DNA of 64,000 nucleotides, taken from positions 1,674,001 through 1,738,000 of the forward strand of contig JACKAM010000001.1 in NCBI GenBank assembly GCA_020635075.1, given 5' to 3'. This stretch comes from Pseudobdellovibrionaceae bacterium (GTDB lineage: Bacteria; Bdellovibrionota; Bdellovibrionia; Bdellovibrionales; UBA1609). Below the pieces are notes generated by a model. It had not been told where the DNA came from. It worked only from the letters and a program-made list of their open reading frames with translations, and made no database searches. The position numbers and the translations under genes are program-made. Each line of letters starts with the position of its first letter. Positions within the stretch are counted from its first letter, which is position 1. Below are positions 15,946-25,639 of the stretch, piece by piece.

Positions 15946-17319
15946 ATGCTCAAGATAGTCAATCCCTACACCTATGAGTTAATCCAGGAAGTCTCCCCAG
16001 ACAATGAGTCCTCCGTTCGCGCCAAGTGGGAAAAGGCCCATCTAGCCCAGGCTGAGTGGAAACACACCCCCCTTATGCACCGGATGGAAATTGTCGCCCG
16101 CTTTCGCGTTCTCATGCAGGACAACATGAAGCAACTGGCAGAGGTTCTCACTTCAGAAACAGGCAAGCCCATCACTCAGGCACAGAACGAAATCAAAGGC
16201 ACACAAGGGCGTTTGGACTTTTTTCTGCAAAGTATCGAGTCGGCCCTTAAGACCGACACGGTTTTCTCTTCTAACGGCAATGAGGAAAAGATCTCCTGGG
16301 ACCCTCTTGGTGTCGTGGCCAATATCTCGGCGTGGAATTACCCTTATTTTGTGGGCACCAATGTGTTTATTCCCGCGATTCTCACCGGCAATACGGTTCT
16401 CTATAAGCCATCGGAATACAGCACACTCACCGGAATGGAGTTTACCAAGCTGTTTAAACAGGCAGGACTCCCTGAGGGAGTTTTCACTCTGGTCGTGGGC
16501 GGCCGGGAGACAGCAGAGTCTCTTCTTGAACAAAAGCTGAATGGCGTGTTTTTCACCGGCAGCCGCGCCACTGGAGTAAGCATAGCCAAGGCCGTCGCCG
16601 GCCAGATGTGCAAGGTGCAATTGGAGTTGGGGGGGAAGGACCCGGTTTATGTCCGCGATGATGCCAATGTGAAAGTCGCTGCGGAGTCACTGGCCGATGG
16701 AGCCTTTTACAATACGGGCCAGAGCTGCTGTTCTGTCGAACGCATCTACGTTCATGAGTTTCTTTACAAAGAATTCGTGGAGCACTTTGTGAAAACCGTC
16801 AAGGATTTCAAGATCGGCGATCCTTCAAGTCCTGAGACTTACATTGGTCCGCTGACCCGCAAGCAACAATTACAGGTGCTGATCGACCAGGTCAAAGACG
16901 CCACAGCTAAAGGGGCCAAGCTGGAGTTGGGTGGCGATGTTTGGGCCGAGCATGAAGGCTTTTTTCAACCCACAGTCTTGTCGCAAACCGATCACACCAT
17001 GGAAGTGATGAGGGAGGAAAGCTTTGGCCCCATTATTGGCATTCAGCCTGTGCGCAGTGACGAAGAGGCGATTCAACTCATGAATGATACAGAGTACGGG
17101 CTCACCGCAGGTGTGTTTACGGGCGACCAGGAAGAGGCCGAAGAATTCCTCAGCCAGGTAAATGCGGGAACTGTCTATTGGAACTGTTGCGACCGGGTAA
17201 GTCCCCGTCTACCGTGGACAGGGAGACAGGGCTCAGGCATTGGTTCCACCTTGTCCATGATCGGCATTCGCAGTTTTCTGCAACCTAAAGCCTGGCACCT
17301 GGTGCAACCAAAGATCTAG
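15946..17319 (+). CDS. NAD(P)-dependent aldehyde dehydrogenase
   Basis: 457 residues of the ALDH superfamily. NISAWNYPYF marks the cofactor/catalytic Asn region, LELGGKDPVYV holds the general-base Glu, NTGQSCCSVERIYV holds the nucleophile Cys, and EESFGPIIGIQ follows near the C-terminus. It resembles succinate-semialdehyde or PuuC-like enzymes in length. In this operon it should turn the gamma-glutamyl aldehyde into the acid before the hydrolase acts. The stop TAG shares the palindrome CTAG (17316-17319) with the stop of the convergent lipoprotein gene. Confidence 0.9.
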   Translation: MLKIVNPYTYELIQEVSPDNESSVRAKWEKAHLAQAEWKHTPLMHRMEIVARFRVLMQDNMKQLAEVLTSETGKPITQAQNEIKGTQGRLDFFLQSIESALKTDTVFSSNGNEEKISWDPLGVVANISAWNYPYFVGTNVFIPAILTGNTVLYKPSEYSTLTGMEFTKLFKQAGLPEGVFTLVVGGRETAESLLEQKLNGVFFTGSRATGVSIAKAVAGQMCKVQLELGGKDPVYVRDDANVKVAAESLADGAFYNTGQSCCSVERIYVHEFLYKEFVEHFVKTVKDFKIGDPSSPETYIGPLTRKQQLQVLIDQVKDATAKGAKLELGGDVWAEHEGFFQPTVLSQTDHTMEVMREESFGPIIGIQPVRSDEEAIQLMNDTEYGLTAGVFTGDQEEAEEFLSQVNAGTVYWNCCDRVSPRLPWTGRQGSGIGSTLSMIGIRSFLQPKAWHLVQPKI

Positions 17320-18044
17320 TTCCACCAGTAGACGTAGATGTAGTAGTTCCAATGCCGCCACTGAAAACTGTAGTAGGGGCGGTAATAAAAGAAAGCTGAA
17401 TTCCAATAATAAACCGGCTGGTACCACCAATTGGTGTATGCGTGGTAGTGGGGATAATAATGAATGTATCCTGACCCCTGAACACCACAGTAGTTGCGAT
17501 AAAACCAATATCCAACTCGATACTGACAGTTGTAGCGCCAATACCCTGGCCCCCGATAGGGCGGCTGGGTTCCCCGCCAACGGGTGCGCGGCCGAGGTGT
17601 GGTCGGACGACTATAGGCCGAGCCCTCGGCAAGGTCCGGAGAAAATCCAGGCTCGGCTGGCTGATCTTCCAACCAAATCTGGTCGGTTTCCATCTCTTGA
17701 GGACTTTCCACAAAGTAAAGGCCCTGCGTGGGACTTTGTGGGAATTCATTGCGAATGGAGTCCACATTGCCATTCCACCGCAGAGATCGGGCACGGATGT
17801 GTTCGCGCAATTGTCGTTCATCAAGAACAGAACTCAGGGAGTATTCCAAAAGGCGACCGTTACGACGGACCACAACCATATGTGGAGCCTGAGTCGGCCA
17901 GCTGGTTGTCTGATCTTGTTCGTAAACCTGCTCAGGGTAATAGGGAGGAGGCGGTTGGCTCCCCTTGTTTTTGTCACAACTCAGGACCCCAAAACAGAGA
18001 GGGATCCAGACGATCGTCCACCACAGACTCTTTTGCCTGGTCAT
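17316..18044 (-). CDS. Tyrosine/tryptophan-rich lipoprotein
   Basis: I start at ATG 18044, which has CGGAGG upstream and begins the signal MTRQKSLWW; the frame is open to 18065. The lipobox is FGVLSC. The middle (residues ~45-150) is ordinary and partly acidic. The last ~70 residues are extremely aromatic, with Tyr, Trp and Phe close to half of positions, in short runs such as YWFYRNYCG and YYPHYHAYTNWWYQ. No known domain is recognised. Such tails may bind surfaces, carbohydrate or be oxidatively cross-linked; that is speculation. It is convergent with, and overlaps by 4 bp, the aldehyde dehydrogenase gene. Confidence 0.75.
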   Translation of the reverse strand: MTRQKSLWWTIVWIPLCFGVLSCDKNKGSQPPPPYYPEQVYEQDQTTSWPTQAPHMVVVRRNGRLLEYSLSSVLDERQLREHIRARSLRWNGNVDSIRNEFPQSPTQGLYFVESPQEMETDQIWLEDQPAEPGFSPDLAEGSAYSRPTTPRPRTRWRGTQPPYRGPGYWRYNCQYRVGYWFYRNYCGVQGSGYIHYYPHYHAYTNWWYQPVYYWNSAFFYYRPYYSFQWRHWNYYIYVYWWN

Positions 18045-18301
18045 AGAGACCTCCGATTCACCCATTAACCAGTTATTTCATTCACTTAAGAAATGGCTAT
18101 CGCAGCTCGTATGGGACGGCAAGTCAAATTGCTGCGGTGGGAAATGTCTACATAGCCACTTGGGACCGATCCACGATCCTTGATCTCCATCAATCTCATT
18201 AGGCCTTCGGGTGAGTTGTCCCCTCGAGAACTCAGCTAAATCAAACCTGCGGCCGATAAGAAAAGGTCCATTTAATATAGATATTCAGTGAGGAGTGATC
18301 G

Positions 18302-19450
18302 ATGCGATCCACCAGGAACCTAAAGTCCCTTGTGACCCTTGCCTGTTGTCATCTGTTCATTTTCTATGGCCCCATTGATTCTCAGGCCAAGAGCGAAAAA
18401 GCAGACGAGAAGTATCGCATCCTGGTGGTGGACAGTTACCACGGGGAATATCTTTGGTCCCAGGAAACCGGGAAAGGCTTTGCCTCAGCCCTTTTGGAAC
18501 AGGGATTTCTGGACAGTAAAACTCAGCTGGAGGCATTCCTCAAAAGTGATCAGGTGGAGAGTCAGAAAGCCACGATCAAACGGGTGTGGATGGACACTAA
18601 GAGAAATTCCCAACCTCCCCAAATCTCAAGTGCAACTAAGAAAGTCATTGATGTGATTGATGCCTTCAAACCCCAGCTGGTGTTCTTGGGCGATGACAAT
18701 GCCGCCAACTTTATTGGCAATCACTACATCGACCAGGGTTTCCCCATGGTCTTCTGGGGAGTCAACGGCACTCCCCTAAAATACAACTTGCTCGACAGCG
18801 AAGAAAAGCCTGGTCACAATATCACCGGAGTCTATCAAGCGGGATACTTTAAGGAGTCTTTGGCCATGCTTTTGGAGCTTTATCCGGAAGCTAAGAATTT
18901 TGCCATTATCGCCGACGACACCGCCACCGGCCGCTCTAAAGCCAAGACCATTGAGGCCCTGGCAAAAAGAGGTGAACTCCCCCTCTCCCTCAATAAGACC
19001 ATTCTCACCAACGACTTTGACACTTGGAAGTCTGAAATCAAGGCCGCTGAGCCCGAAGTGGATGCATTTTTTGTTCTCAATTACCAGGGGTTAAAGGACA
19101 AAAACGGTCAACCACTACCTACAATGGAGGCTCCCGCTTGGTATCTTAAGAACATCAACAAGCCCGAAGTGTCGGATGAAAAACAATTTGTTGAAACTGG
19201 AATGCTCCTGAGTGTCGACGACTCGGGTTACAACCAAGGTTATGTGGCGACTAAAATGGGATTGGAGTTTCTCCTTGGCCGCAAATCGCCGGCCACAACT
19301 GCCCCGCTGGCTCCCGCTCCCGGTCCTCGGGTTCTCAACGCCAATCGCGCCAATCAACTGAAGACTCCCATTGCCAAAACCAAGGTGGATGAAAAGATCA
19401 CCTACTCTCTGGGTCTGGGCCAAAGAAAACCCGCATCGGGTGGTCGATGA
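18302..19450 (+). CDS. Periplasmic substrate-binding protein (ABC_sub_bind type), sensor partner
   Basis: 382 residues with a signal peptide (MRSTRNLKSL to about DSQAKS). The rest has the periplasmic-binding-protein fold seen in ABC_sub_bind proteins: YRILVVDSYHGEYLW, VFLGDDNAANFIG, GFPMVFWGVNGTP and NFAIIADDTATGRSKA. No ABC permease or ATPase gene is nearby. Instead its TGA overlaps the ATG of a histidine kinase (ATGA at 19447-19450), so it is probably the ligand-binding half of a two-component sensor. GAGGAG precedes the start. The ~40-residue tail is Pro/Ala/Lys-rich and may be a tether. Confidence 0.8.
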   Translation: MRSTRNLKSLVTLACCHLFIFYGPIDSQAKSEKADEKYRILVVDSYHGEYLWSQETGKGFASALLEQGFLDSKTQLEAFLKSDQVESQKATIKRVWMDTKRNSQPPQISSATKKVIDVIDAFKPQLVFLGDDNAANFIGNHYIDQGFPMVFWGVNGTPLKYNLLDSEEKPGHNITGVYQAGYFKESLAMLLELYPEAKNFAIIADDTATGRSKAKTIEALAKRGELPLSLNKTILTNDFDTWKSEIKAAEPEVDAFFVLNYQGLKDKNGQPLPTMEAPAWYLKNINKPEVSDEKQFVETGMLLSVDDSGYNQGYVATKMGLEFLLGRKSPATTAPLAPAPGPRVLNANRANQLKTPIAKTKVDEKITYSLGLGQRKPASGGR

Positions 19451-21600
19451 GAAAAAATCTTTCCTTAAGAGCTCAGATTATGACTCTTGGGATGGGAAGC
19501 GCCTGCTTCTTTATGGCCTTTTATTTGCTCATCCACTACCAAACCATTTCAGAAAATGTGGTGCATTTATCCCGGGTCCTGCAGACGGAAGAAACGGATC
19601 GGATCACCGCCCAGTACGCCCTCAATCTGGAGCACCCATTAGAAGAGACCTTCCGCCATGTGGGGGAATCCTCTGCCCTGGCCTCCTATTTGTCCTCGGA
19701 CATGAAAAACCGGTTTTTCTATCTGCCTAACTTGGAGTCAGAACTGCTGAGCGCCCAATCCCACTATCAGGGCTTCGTTCACCGCATACTGGTCCTCGAC
19801 AACCAGGCAAATCTTCTCACCGGACTTCAGGGCCGCAAGCGGATTCGCCAGTGGAAACAGCTGACCTGGTCCGCTGACCACCCCGTTCACGAACTGATTC
19901 TCAAACGACCAAATCTGAGCACTCCCATTACATGGAATTGGTATAAGGTCGGCGACTCTCATCGCTTTTTTGCCGTCTCTCCATTTAAAGACCCGGAGAC
20001 CCAGCAGCAGGGAGGCTACCTGGCCGTGGAAGCCGACTTGGATCAGTTCCTCCAAGGTCTCTTTGCCGCTTCTCCTGAAAAGGGCCTCAAAATTCAACTA
20101 GCCCGCCCGACTGGCAAGCCCGCCGGCACGCCGCTGACATTGGCCCTATTCAATCAACAGCAGTTTCTGGAATTGGATTTAATCGATGACTTCTCTCATT
20201 TTAAGGCCCAAGTGCATGCGGAGATTGTCAAACAGATTGCCTTGGCCTTGGTCATTTTGGTTTTTTACTTTCTGATGCTCAACCTACTCACCAACAAGGT
20301 GATTGAGCCTCTCTACAAACTGGCTAAGGCCACTCGGGAAATTTCTGCGGGCAACTTTGATGCTCCTTTAAAGTGGTCAGGAATTCGCGAAACCGATGAA
20401 CTGATTAAAGACTTTCAATCCATGAAGGGGCAATTGGGACGCACCTTGATCTCCAAGGAATATGTGGACAAAATTCTTGCCTCCCTCTCGGATGCCGTGT
20501 TCGCCCTTAAGCCCACTGGCGAAATCGAGCGCTTTAATCCGGCAGCGGTGGACATCCTGGACCCGAAGGACGATCTGGCACTTTTGGGTTTGAATTTGTT
20601 TGATCACCTCTACCCCGAAGACGATTACAGTCGCCCCTTGGACCACAAAAAACTCCTTAAGCTCATCTACTCCGATGAACTCAAAGAGCTCAAAGCCCAG
20701 ATCCAGTCTTTCAAGGGAGAAAAGATCCCAGTGATCATTTCCGGTGGTGGGATTCTAGATAAGACGAAAAATCTGTCGACCATTGTACTCACGGTCTTTG
20801 ATGCCCGAGAGTCGAAAATTCTCAACGAGCTCAAAGACACCCATGCCCGCATGATCCACTCCGAGCGCCTGGCGGCACTCGGTGAGTTTTCCGGCGGCAT
20901 TGCCCACGAAATCAATAATCCTTTGGCCATTATATCCGTGCTTGCCCAACAGTTGGTGGATATGGCCGAGCGCGGAGATGTGAACCAGGAAAAGATCTTG
21001 GCTATTTCACAAAAAATCGATGCCACCACCATGCGCATTGCTCAAATCGTCAAGGGACTCAGACGAATTGCCCGCGATGACAACCAGGACCCCTTTACCA
21101 TGGCGACCGTCGGCGAGCTGGTTGACGACACCATGGGCTTGGTTCAGGAAAAATTGCGGAATCATTTTATTGAAATCAAAACAGAAATCGAATGTCCCAC
21201 AGTCTCGATTGAGTGCATGCCCGTGCAGGTCAGCCAAATCCTGCTCATTCTCATTAGCAATGCTGTTGATGCCCTGGATGGGGTGACCAGTCCATGGATC
21301 AAGGTAACAGCCCAGGACTTGGGAAAACATGTGGAATTTTGTGTCGTCGACTGCGGGGTCGGAATTGACCCGGAGGCCCGACAAAAGATTTTGCAGCCAT
21401 TTTTCACCACCAAACCGATTGGCCAGGGGACGGGCTTGGGCCTGAGTATTGCCAACAGTCTGGTCAAGGACCACCATGGCCACCTTCGTCTCATTGTCGA
21501 TGAGGCCCTCACCACCTTTAGTGTGAAGCTCCCTAAACAGCAACCCACTGAGGGTGAAGAGTACAACGAAATGACCGGCGAGATCCGCAAGGTCAGCTAA
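19447..21600 (+). CDS. Membrane histidine kinase (HAMP, PAS, HisKA, HATPase)
   Basis: 717 residues. A first membrane helix lies at ~8-30, a periplasmic domain follows to ~260, and a second helix (ALALVILVFYFLMLNLL) precedes HAMP (~292-345). A PAS domain (KILASLSDAVFALKPTGEIE) covers ~350-455. The phospho-acceptor helix has HSERLAALGEF and GGIAHEINNPLA, and the ATPase has ISNAVDALDG, DCGVGIDPEARQ and GTGLGLS. All kinase boxes are intact. Its start overlaps the stop of the binding-protein gene, so the two are made together. No response regulator is adjacent; the target must be encoded elsewhere. Confidence 0.92.
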   Translation: MRKNLSLRAQIMTLGMGSACFFMAFYLLIHYQTISENVVHLSRVLQTEETDRITAQYALNLEHPLEETFRHVGESSALASYLSSDMKNRFFYLPNLESELLSAQSHYQGFVHRILVLDNQANLLTGLQGRKRIRQWKQLTWSADHPVHELILKRPNLSTPITWNWYKVGDSHRFFAVSPFKDPETQQQGGYLAVEADLDQFLQGLFAASPEKGLKIQLARPTGKPAGTPLTLALFNQQQFLELDLIDDFSHFKAQVHAEIVKQIALALVILVFYFLMLNLLTNKVIEPLYKLAKATREISAGNFDAPLKWSGIRETDELIKDFQSMKGQLGRTLISKEYVDKILASLSDAVFALKPTGEIERFNPAAVDILDPKDDLALLGLNLFDHLYPEDDYSRPLDHKKLLKLIYSDELKELKAQIQSFKGEKIPVIISGGGILDKTKNLSTIVLTVFDARESKILNELKDTHARMIHSERLAALGEFSGGIAHEINNPLAIISVLAQQLVDMAERGDVNQEKILAISQKIDATTMRIAQIVKGLRRIARDDNQDPFTMATVGELVDDTMGLVQEKLRNHFIEIKTEIECPTVSIECMPVQVSQILLILISNAVDALDGVTSPWIKVTAQDLGKHVEFCVVDCGVGIDPEARQKILQPFFTTKPIGQGTGLGLSIANSLVKDHHGHLRLIVDEALTTFSVKLPKQQPTEGEEYNEMTGEIRKVS

Positions 21601-22765
21601 TGACTCTTGCAATGGCTTGATTCAAGTCATCCTTAAGGTCATCAACACCTTCAATACCAACTGATGCCCGGATATAGCCATCACTGAGACCTATGGCTTT
21701 TTTCTCCTCTAGAGTCAACCCCACATGAGAGGTGGTCGTCGGCCTGGTGATCAAACTCTCCACCCCGCCCAGACTGGGAGCACAAAAGAAATACTGAAGA
21801 TTTCGCGTGAGCTTTTCTGCAGCCTCCACTCCCCCTTTGACCTCAAACCCCAACATACCACCGAAACCTTTGAACCACTCCTTGGCCCGCGCGTGTTGAG
21901 GGTGGGACTCCAGTCCGGGATAGACCACCCGCTCCACCTGGGGATGATTCTCAAGAAAGCGAGCCAGCTCCAGGGCGTTCGAGTTTTGTCTTTCAACCCT
22001 CAGCCCCAGGGTCTTTAAGCCTCGGGACAGTAGAAAGCATGCGTGAGGGTCAAGAGTACCTCCCAAGTGGTTAAAGTGATGGGTGAGGTTTTTCATGCGC
22101 TCTTTGCTGGTGACAATGGCACCAGCCGCCAGGTCCGAGTGACCGTTGAGATATTTGGTGGCGCTGTGAACCACCACATCAAACCCCATGGCGATCGGAT
22201 TGAAGTTCACAGGACTTGCAAAGGTGTTGTCGATCACGGACAAGAGGCCGTGGGCACGACAGAACTTCACAATGTTTTGCAGATCGGGAACTTCAAGTAA
22301 TGGATTGGTAATGGTCTCCACATAGAAGGCCCTGGTTGTGGGCTTAAGGTGTTTCTTCCACTCTCCCTCATCATCACCTGAAACCAAGGAGTACTGCCAA
22401 CCCAAGCGCTCGGAGTTGGCGGCTAAGAAGTGAGCCGTTCCCCCGTACAAACAATTGAGAGCCAAAAGGTGATCACTGGCCTGAAGAGAACCGAGAAGGA
22501 CCGATGTGATGGCACTCATTCCACTTGAGGTGACAAGACCGGCCTCACCTTTTTCAATGGCCGCCAGCTTCTGGTGAAGCAGCTCATGGTTGGGAGTGTT
22601 GTTGAGCCTCACATAGCGAATGGAATCGTAGTCCAAATCTTCTTGCGGCATCAAATAAGTGGAGCTTTGAAAGATGGGCTGAACAATGGAACCATCCACT
22701 CGATGTTCGTTTTCGCCAAGGTGCAAAATAAGCGTTTCTAGGGTCTTCGTCTTAGAATTTTTCAT
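21593..22765 (-). CDS. Trans-sulfuration PLP enzyme (cystathionine gamma-synthase/lyase family)
   Basis: I use ATG 22765 (MKNSKTKTLETL); the frame extends to a TTG at 22801. Family motifs: GSIVQPIFQSSTY, VTSSGMSAITSVLLG, VETITNPLLEVPD, VIDNTFASP and the PLP lysine in HSATKYLNGHSD. EGVDDLKDDLNQAI ends the protein as usual. The subfamily (cystathionine gamma-synthase, gamma-lyase or sulfhydrylase) cannot be settled by eye. It is convergent with the histidine kinase gene, with which it overlaps by 8 bases, and stands alone. Confidence 0.88.
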   Translation of the reverse strand: MKNSKTKTLETLILHLGENEHRVDGSIVQPIFQSSTYLMPQEDLDYDSIRYVRLNNTPNHELLHQKLAAIEKGEAGLVTSSGMSAITSVLLGSLQASDHLLALNCLYGGTAHFLAANSERLGWQYSLVSGDDEGEWKKHLKPTTRAFYVETITNPLLEVPDLQNIVKFCRAHGLLSVIDNTFASPVNFNPIAMGFDVVVHSATKYLNGHSDLAAGAIVTSKERMKNLTHHFNHLGGTLDPHACFLLSRGLKTLGLRVERQNSNALELARFLENHPQVERVVYPGLESHPQHARAKEWFKGFGGMLGFEVKGGVEAAEKLTRNLQYFFCAPSLGGVESLITRPTTTSHVGLTLEEKKAIGLSDGYIRASVGIEGVDDLKDDLNQAIARVIS

Positions 22766-22887
22766 GCTGCTCTTTATAGTGGAGCCCGAGTGTCGCGTCA
22801 AATTCCCATTAATTCACAAAACCACTCTCGACGCTTGCCCACCCTCCCCGGGGTGCTCTAGAACTGGTGGCCGATGAGGGGGATTCT

Positions 22888-24726
22888 ATGACATTTAATC
22901 TGTTTCGCCTTCCAGTGATGGCACTGGTATTGAGTATCTCTTTAACTTCTTGCTTCCACAGTCTAAAAAAGGAACCCACGGCGGCTGACATTGAGCGTGA
23001 GTCCGCACGGATCAATAAGTTTTTCGAGGACTACTTTGACGCCGTCTTGGATCGCTCCCCTGAGTTTCAAACCTACCTGGGAATCAAAAAAAACTACGAC
23101 AAATTGGGGGATTACTCCGACGAATTCGCCCGCAAGGAACTGGAGTACACCAAAGAAGCTCTTAAGAAACTCAAGACTTTTGATTACGCAGCCCTCAATG
23201 AACAGGCGCAAACCAGCTACCGCCTGTTTGAAGAAATGGCTCAAGATGAAATCGATAAGTTTAAGTGGCGCTTTCACAGTTACCCCTTCAACCAAATGTT
23301 CGGCTATCACTCGCAAATGCCAGCCTTCCTCATGAACTTTCACCGGGTGAGCGACGAATCCGATGCGGTGGCCTATATCAAGCGCATTGAATCCCTCCCC
23401 CGCCAACTTGGTCAGGTTCTCGACGGCATGAAGATCCGCGAACAAAAGAAGATCTTCCCGCCCCAGTTTGCCTTCTCCAAGGTGAGTGAAGACACAGAAA
23501 ACCTGCTTAAAGGCTATCCTTTGACTGATGATGAGAAGTCTCCTCATCCTTTGTACGAAGACTTTGCGCGAAAGCTGGGTGGAATTAAGGATTTAAAGGC
23601 AGAAAGGAAACAGCAGCTGCAAGAGAGGATGGCAAAGGCCCTCAAAGAAAAGTTTAAGCCCGCCTACCAGAATTTTCTTACCTACTGGAAGGCGCTGGAA
23701 CCCAAAGCCGCGAAAAATCATGGGGTGTGGAGTCTCCCTGAGGGAGAAGAGTTTTATCGCTTTAGCCTCAAGCGCACCACGACCACGGACATGACAGCCG
23801 ATCAAATCCACCAATTGGGTCTCGATGAAGTCGCCCGCATTCATGGCGAGATGAGGGCGATCATGAAGAAGGTCAAATTTAAGGGTGACCTTCAGGCTTT
23901 TTTTAAACACCTCAAGGAAGACCCGAAATTTTATCTGCCTGGTGGGGAAAAAGGCCGTGAGCAGTACATGACCTCGGCGAAGCGATCCATTGCCTCTATG
24001 AAAGATAAACTACCGGGCTTGTTTACTGTTAAGCCCAAGGCTGAATTGATCGTAAAACCTGTCGAAACCTACCGGGAAAAATCAGCGGGCTTGGCCTTTT
24101 ATGAAGGCCCCTCGCTCGACGGAACCCGTCCGGGGACCTACTACGTCAACCTTTACGATATGAAGGGACTCCCCACTTATGAGATTGAGGCCTTGGCCTT
24201 TCACGAGGGAATTCCTGGCCACCATATGCAGATTGCCATTGCAACCGAGCTTGAGAACCTGCCCCGCTTTCGCAAGTTCGGCCATTACACGGCTTACGCC
24301 GAAGGCTGGGGGCTATACGCTGAATACATCCCCAAGGAATTGGGCTTTTACACTGATCCCTATTCTGATTTTGGCCGCCTGAGCATGGAACTGTGGCGGG
24401 CTTGCCGACTGGTTCTAGACACCGGTCTTCACGCCAAAAAATGGACCAGAGAGCAAGGCATTGAGTATTTGCTCGTCAACACTCCCAGCGATGAACGGGA
24501 GGCCACCAAAGCCATTGAACGCTACTTGGTCATGCCTTCACAAGCGACAGCCTACAAAGTGGGCATGCTGAAAATCATGGAACTCAGACGAAAATCCCAG
24601 CAATCCCTGGGGGAAAAGTTTGATATTCGCGGTTTCCACGACGAGATCTTGCGCCATGGCCCTCTCCCCATGAATATCCTGGAGGAGAAAATCACGGCCT
24701 GGGTGGAAAGCAAAAAAGGCGTCTGA
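22888..24726 (+). CDS. DUF885-family lipoprotein (putative metallopeptidase)
   Basis: I start at ATG 22888, which has GAGGGGGA upstream and starts the signal MTFNLFRLP; the GTG at 22867 is less likely. The lipobox is SLTSC. The rest matches the DUF885 family: the zinc motif HEGIPGHH near residue 439, YAEGWGLYAEY, and PSQATAYKVGM near the C-terminus. DUF885 proteins are related to M32-type carboxypeptidases and are often exported lipoproteins in this group. It is convergent with the next gene across 16 bases. No partner gene suggests a specific peptide substrate. Confidence 0.88.
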   Translation: MTFNLFRLPVMALVLSISLTSCFHSLKKEPTAADIERESARINKFFEDYFDAVLDRSPEFQTYLGIKKNYDKLGDYSDEFARKELEYTKEALKKLKTFDYAALNEQAQTSYRLFEEMAQDEIDKFKWRFHSYPFNQMFGYHSQMPAFLMNFHRVSDESDAVAYIKRIESLPRQLGQVLDGMKIREQKKIFPPQFAFSKVSEDTENLLKGYPLTDDEKSPHPLYEDFARKLGGIKDLKAERKQQLQERMAKALKEKFKPAYQNFLTYWKALEPKAAKNHGVWSLPEGEEFYRFSLKRTTTTDMTADQIHQLGLDEVARIHGEMRAIMKKVKFKGDLQAFFKHLKEDPKFYLPGGEKGREQYMTSAKRSIASMKDKLPGLFTVKPKAELIVKPVETYREKSAGLAFYEGPSLDGTRPGTYYVNLYDMKGLPTYEIEALAFHEGIPGHHMQIAIATELENLPRFRKFGHYTAYAEGWGLYAEYIPKELGFYTDPYSDFGRLSMELWRACRLVLDTGLHAKKWTREQGIEYLLVNTPSDEREATKAIERYLVMPSQATAYKVGMLKIMELRRKSQQSLGEKFDIRGFHDEILRHGPLPMNILEEKITAWVESKKGV

Positions 24727-24742
24727 TCCCAAATCTCGGAAA

Positions 24743-25528
24743 TCAGTTGCAGCTCTTCTGGATGATTTGACTCAATTCAGGAGAGCTCACCTCTTCCGTG
24801 ACAATTCGACCGATCAAGGCTTTCGCCCTTCGCGTGGCCTCTTGCCCCAAATCCTGAAGATCGGGAGCGACAAATTTAATGTTACGAAAGAGATTGCTCA
24901 TGGAACGAATCACTTTTGATTCGGCTTCCACGCGACTCAAGGTCTTCAGCCGCTTGGCTTTAAATCGTAGGCTGGAAAGATCCTTAAATGTGTCGGCAAA
25001 CCAACTGCGGGCCTCACGGATCCAGCCCGAGCGCACCTGGTCTGATGCTGCCAACCAGCCGGGACATTGGCCTGATTGAGCAAGAACAAATTCTGACAGC
25101 TGCTGGACTTTGAAGTCAAAAACCCGCAACTCAGGTGTCACGCCCTCGTAATCCACCATGTCCCGCTTGAGAATATAAATGTCTTTGGCAAACTGATAAT
25201 CCTCGGCCGAAACACGGGTGGGTTCTTTCAGCGGAAGAGCCTGGCAATCCACATCGAAATGCTTGGCCATTGAAGAGCCACAGAGGTCGACAAAGGAACC
25301 ATTCCAAAAGTACCAGTCCTTACCCAGTTGAAACTTGTGAGAATCATGAGTCACTTTAAGAAATACTGGAAGGCCCCCATCGTCCACGCCGCCAAGGTAC
25401 TTAAAGCTGGGCTCTTCAACCCGAAAATCAGGAAGATCCACATCGATCAACTCGTCAATCTCCGCCGCAAAGGCAAAAGGCGACGAAAGGACAATAAGCA
25501 GACTTAAAACTGTGGGCAGATTCAGCAT
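24743..25528 (-). CDS. Secreted protein of unknown function
   Basis: I start at ATG 25528 (MLNLPTVLSLL, with TGGTGG upstream) rather than the frame edge at 25561. A cleavable signal ends near AFAAE. The mature ~240 residues are soluble and moderately charged, with four or five Cys and an Arg/Lys-rich helical segment (SLRFKAKRLKTLSRVEAESK). I recognise no family. It sits 111 bases downstream of the subtilisin-like gene's end, on the other side from it, and on the same strand, so it could be transcribed with it. Confidence 0.6.
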   Translation of the reverse strand: MLNLPTVLSLLIVLSSPFAFAAEIDELIDVDLPDFRVEEPSFKYLGGVDDGGLPVFLKVTHDSHKFQLGKDWYFWNGSFVDLCGSSMAKHFDVDCQALPLKEPTRVSAEDYQFAKDIYILKRDMVDYEGVTPELRVFDFKVQQLSEFVLAQSGQCPGWLAASDQVRSGWIREARSWFADTFKDLSSLRFKAKRLKTLSRVEAESKVIRSMSNLFRNIKFVAPDLQDLGQEATRRAKALIGRIVTEEVSSPELSQIIQKSCN

Positions 25529-25639
25529 ACAACCACCAGGGGGTGAAGAGTTATGATTCACCCTCGTGGTTCAATATGGATGCCGGATTCAGATCAAATC
25601 TATGGGGAGCTAGTGGAGCCTAACCCCCGAAAAATGGCA

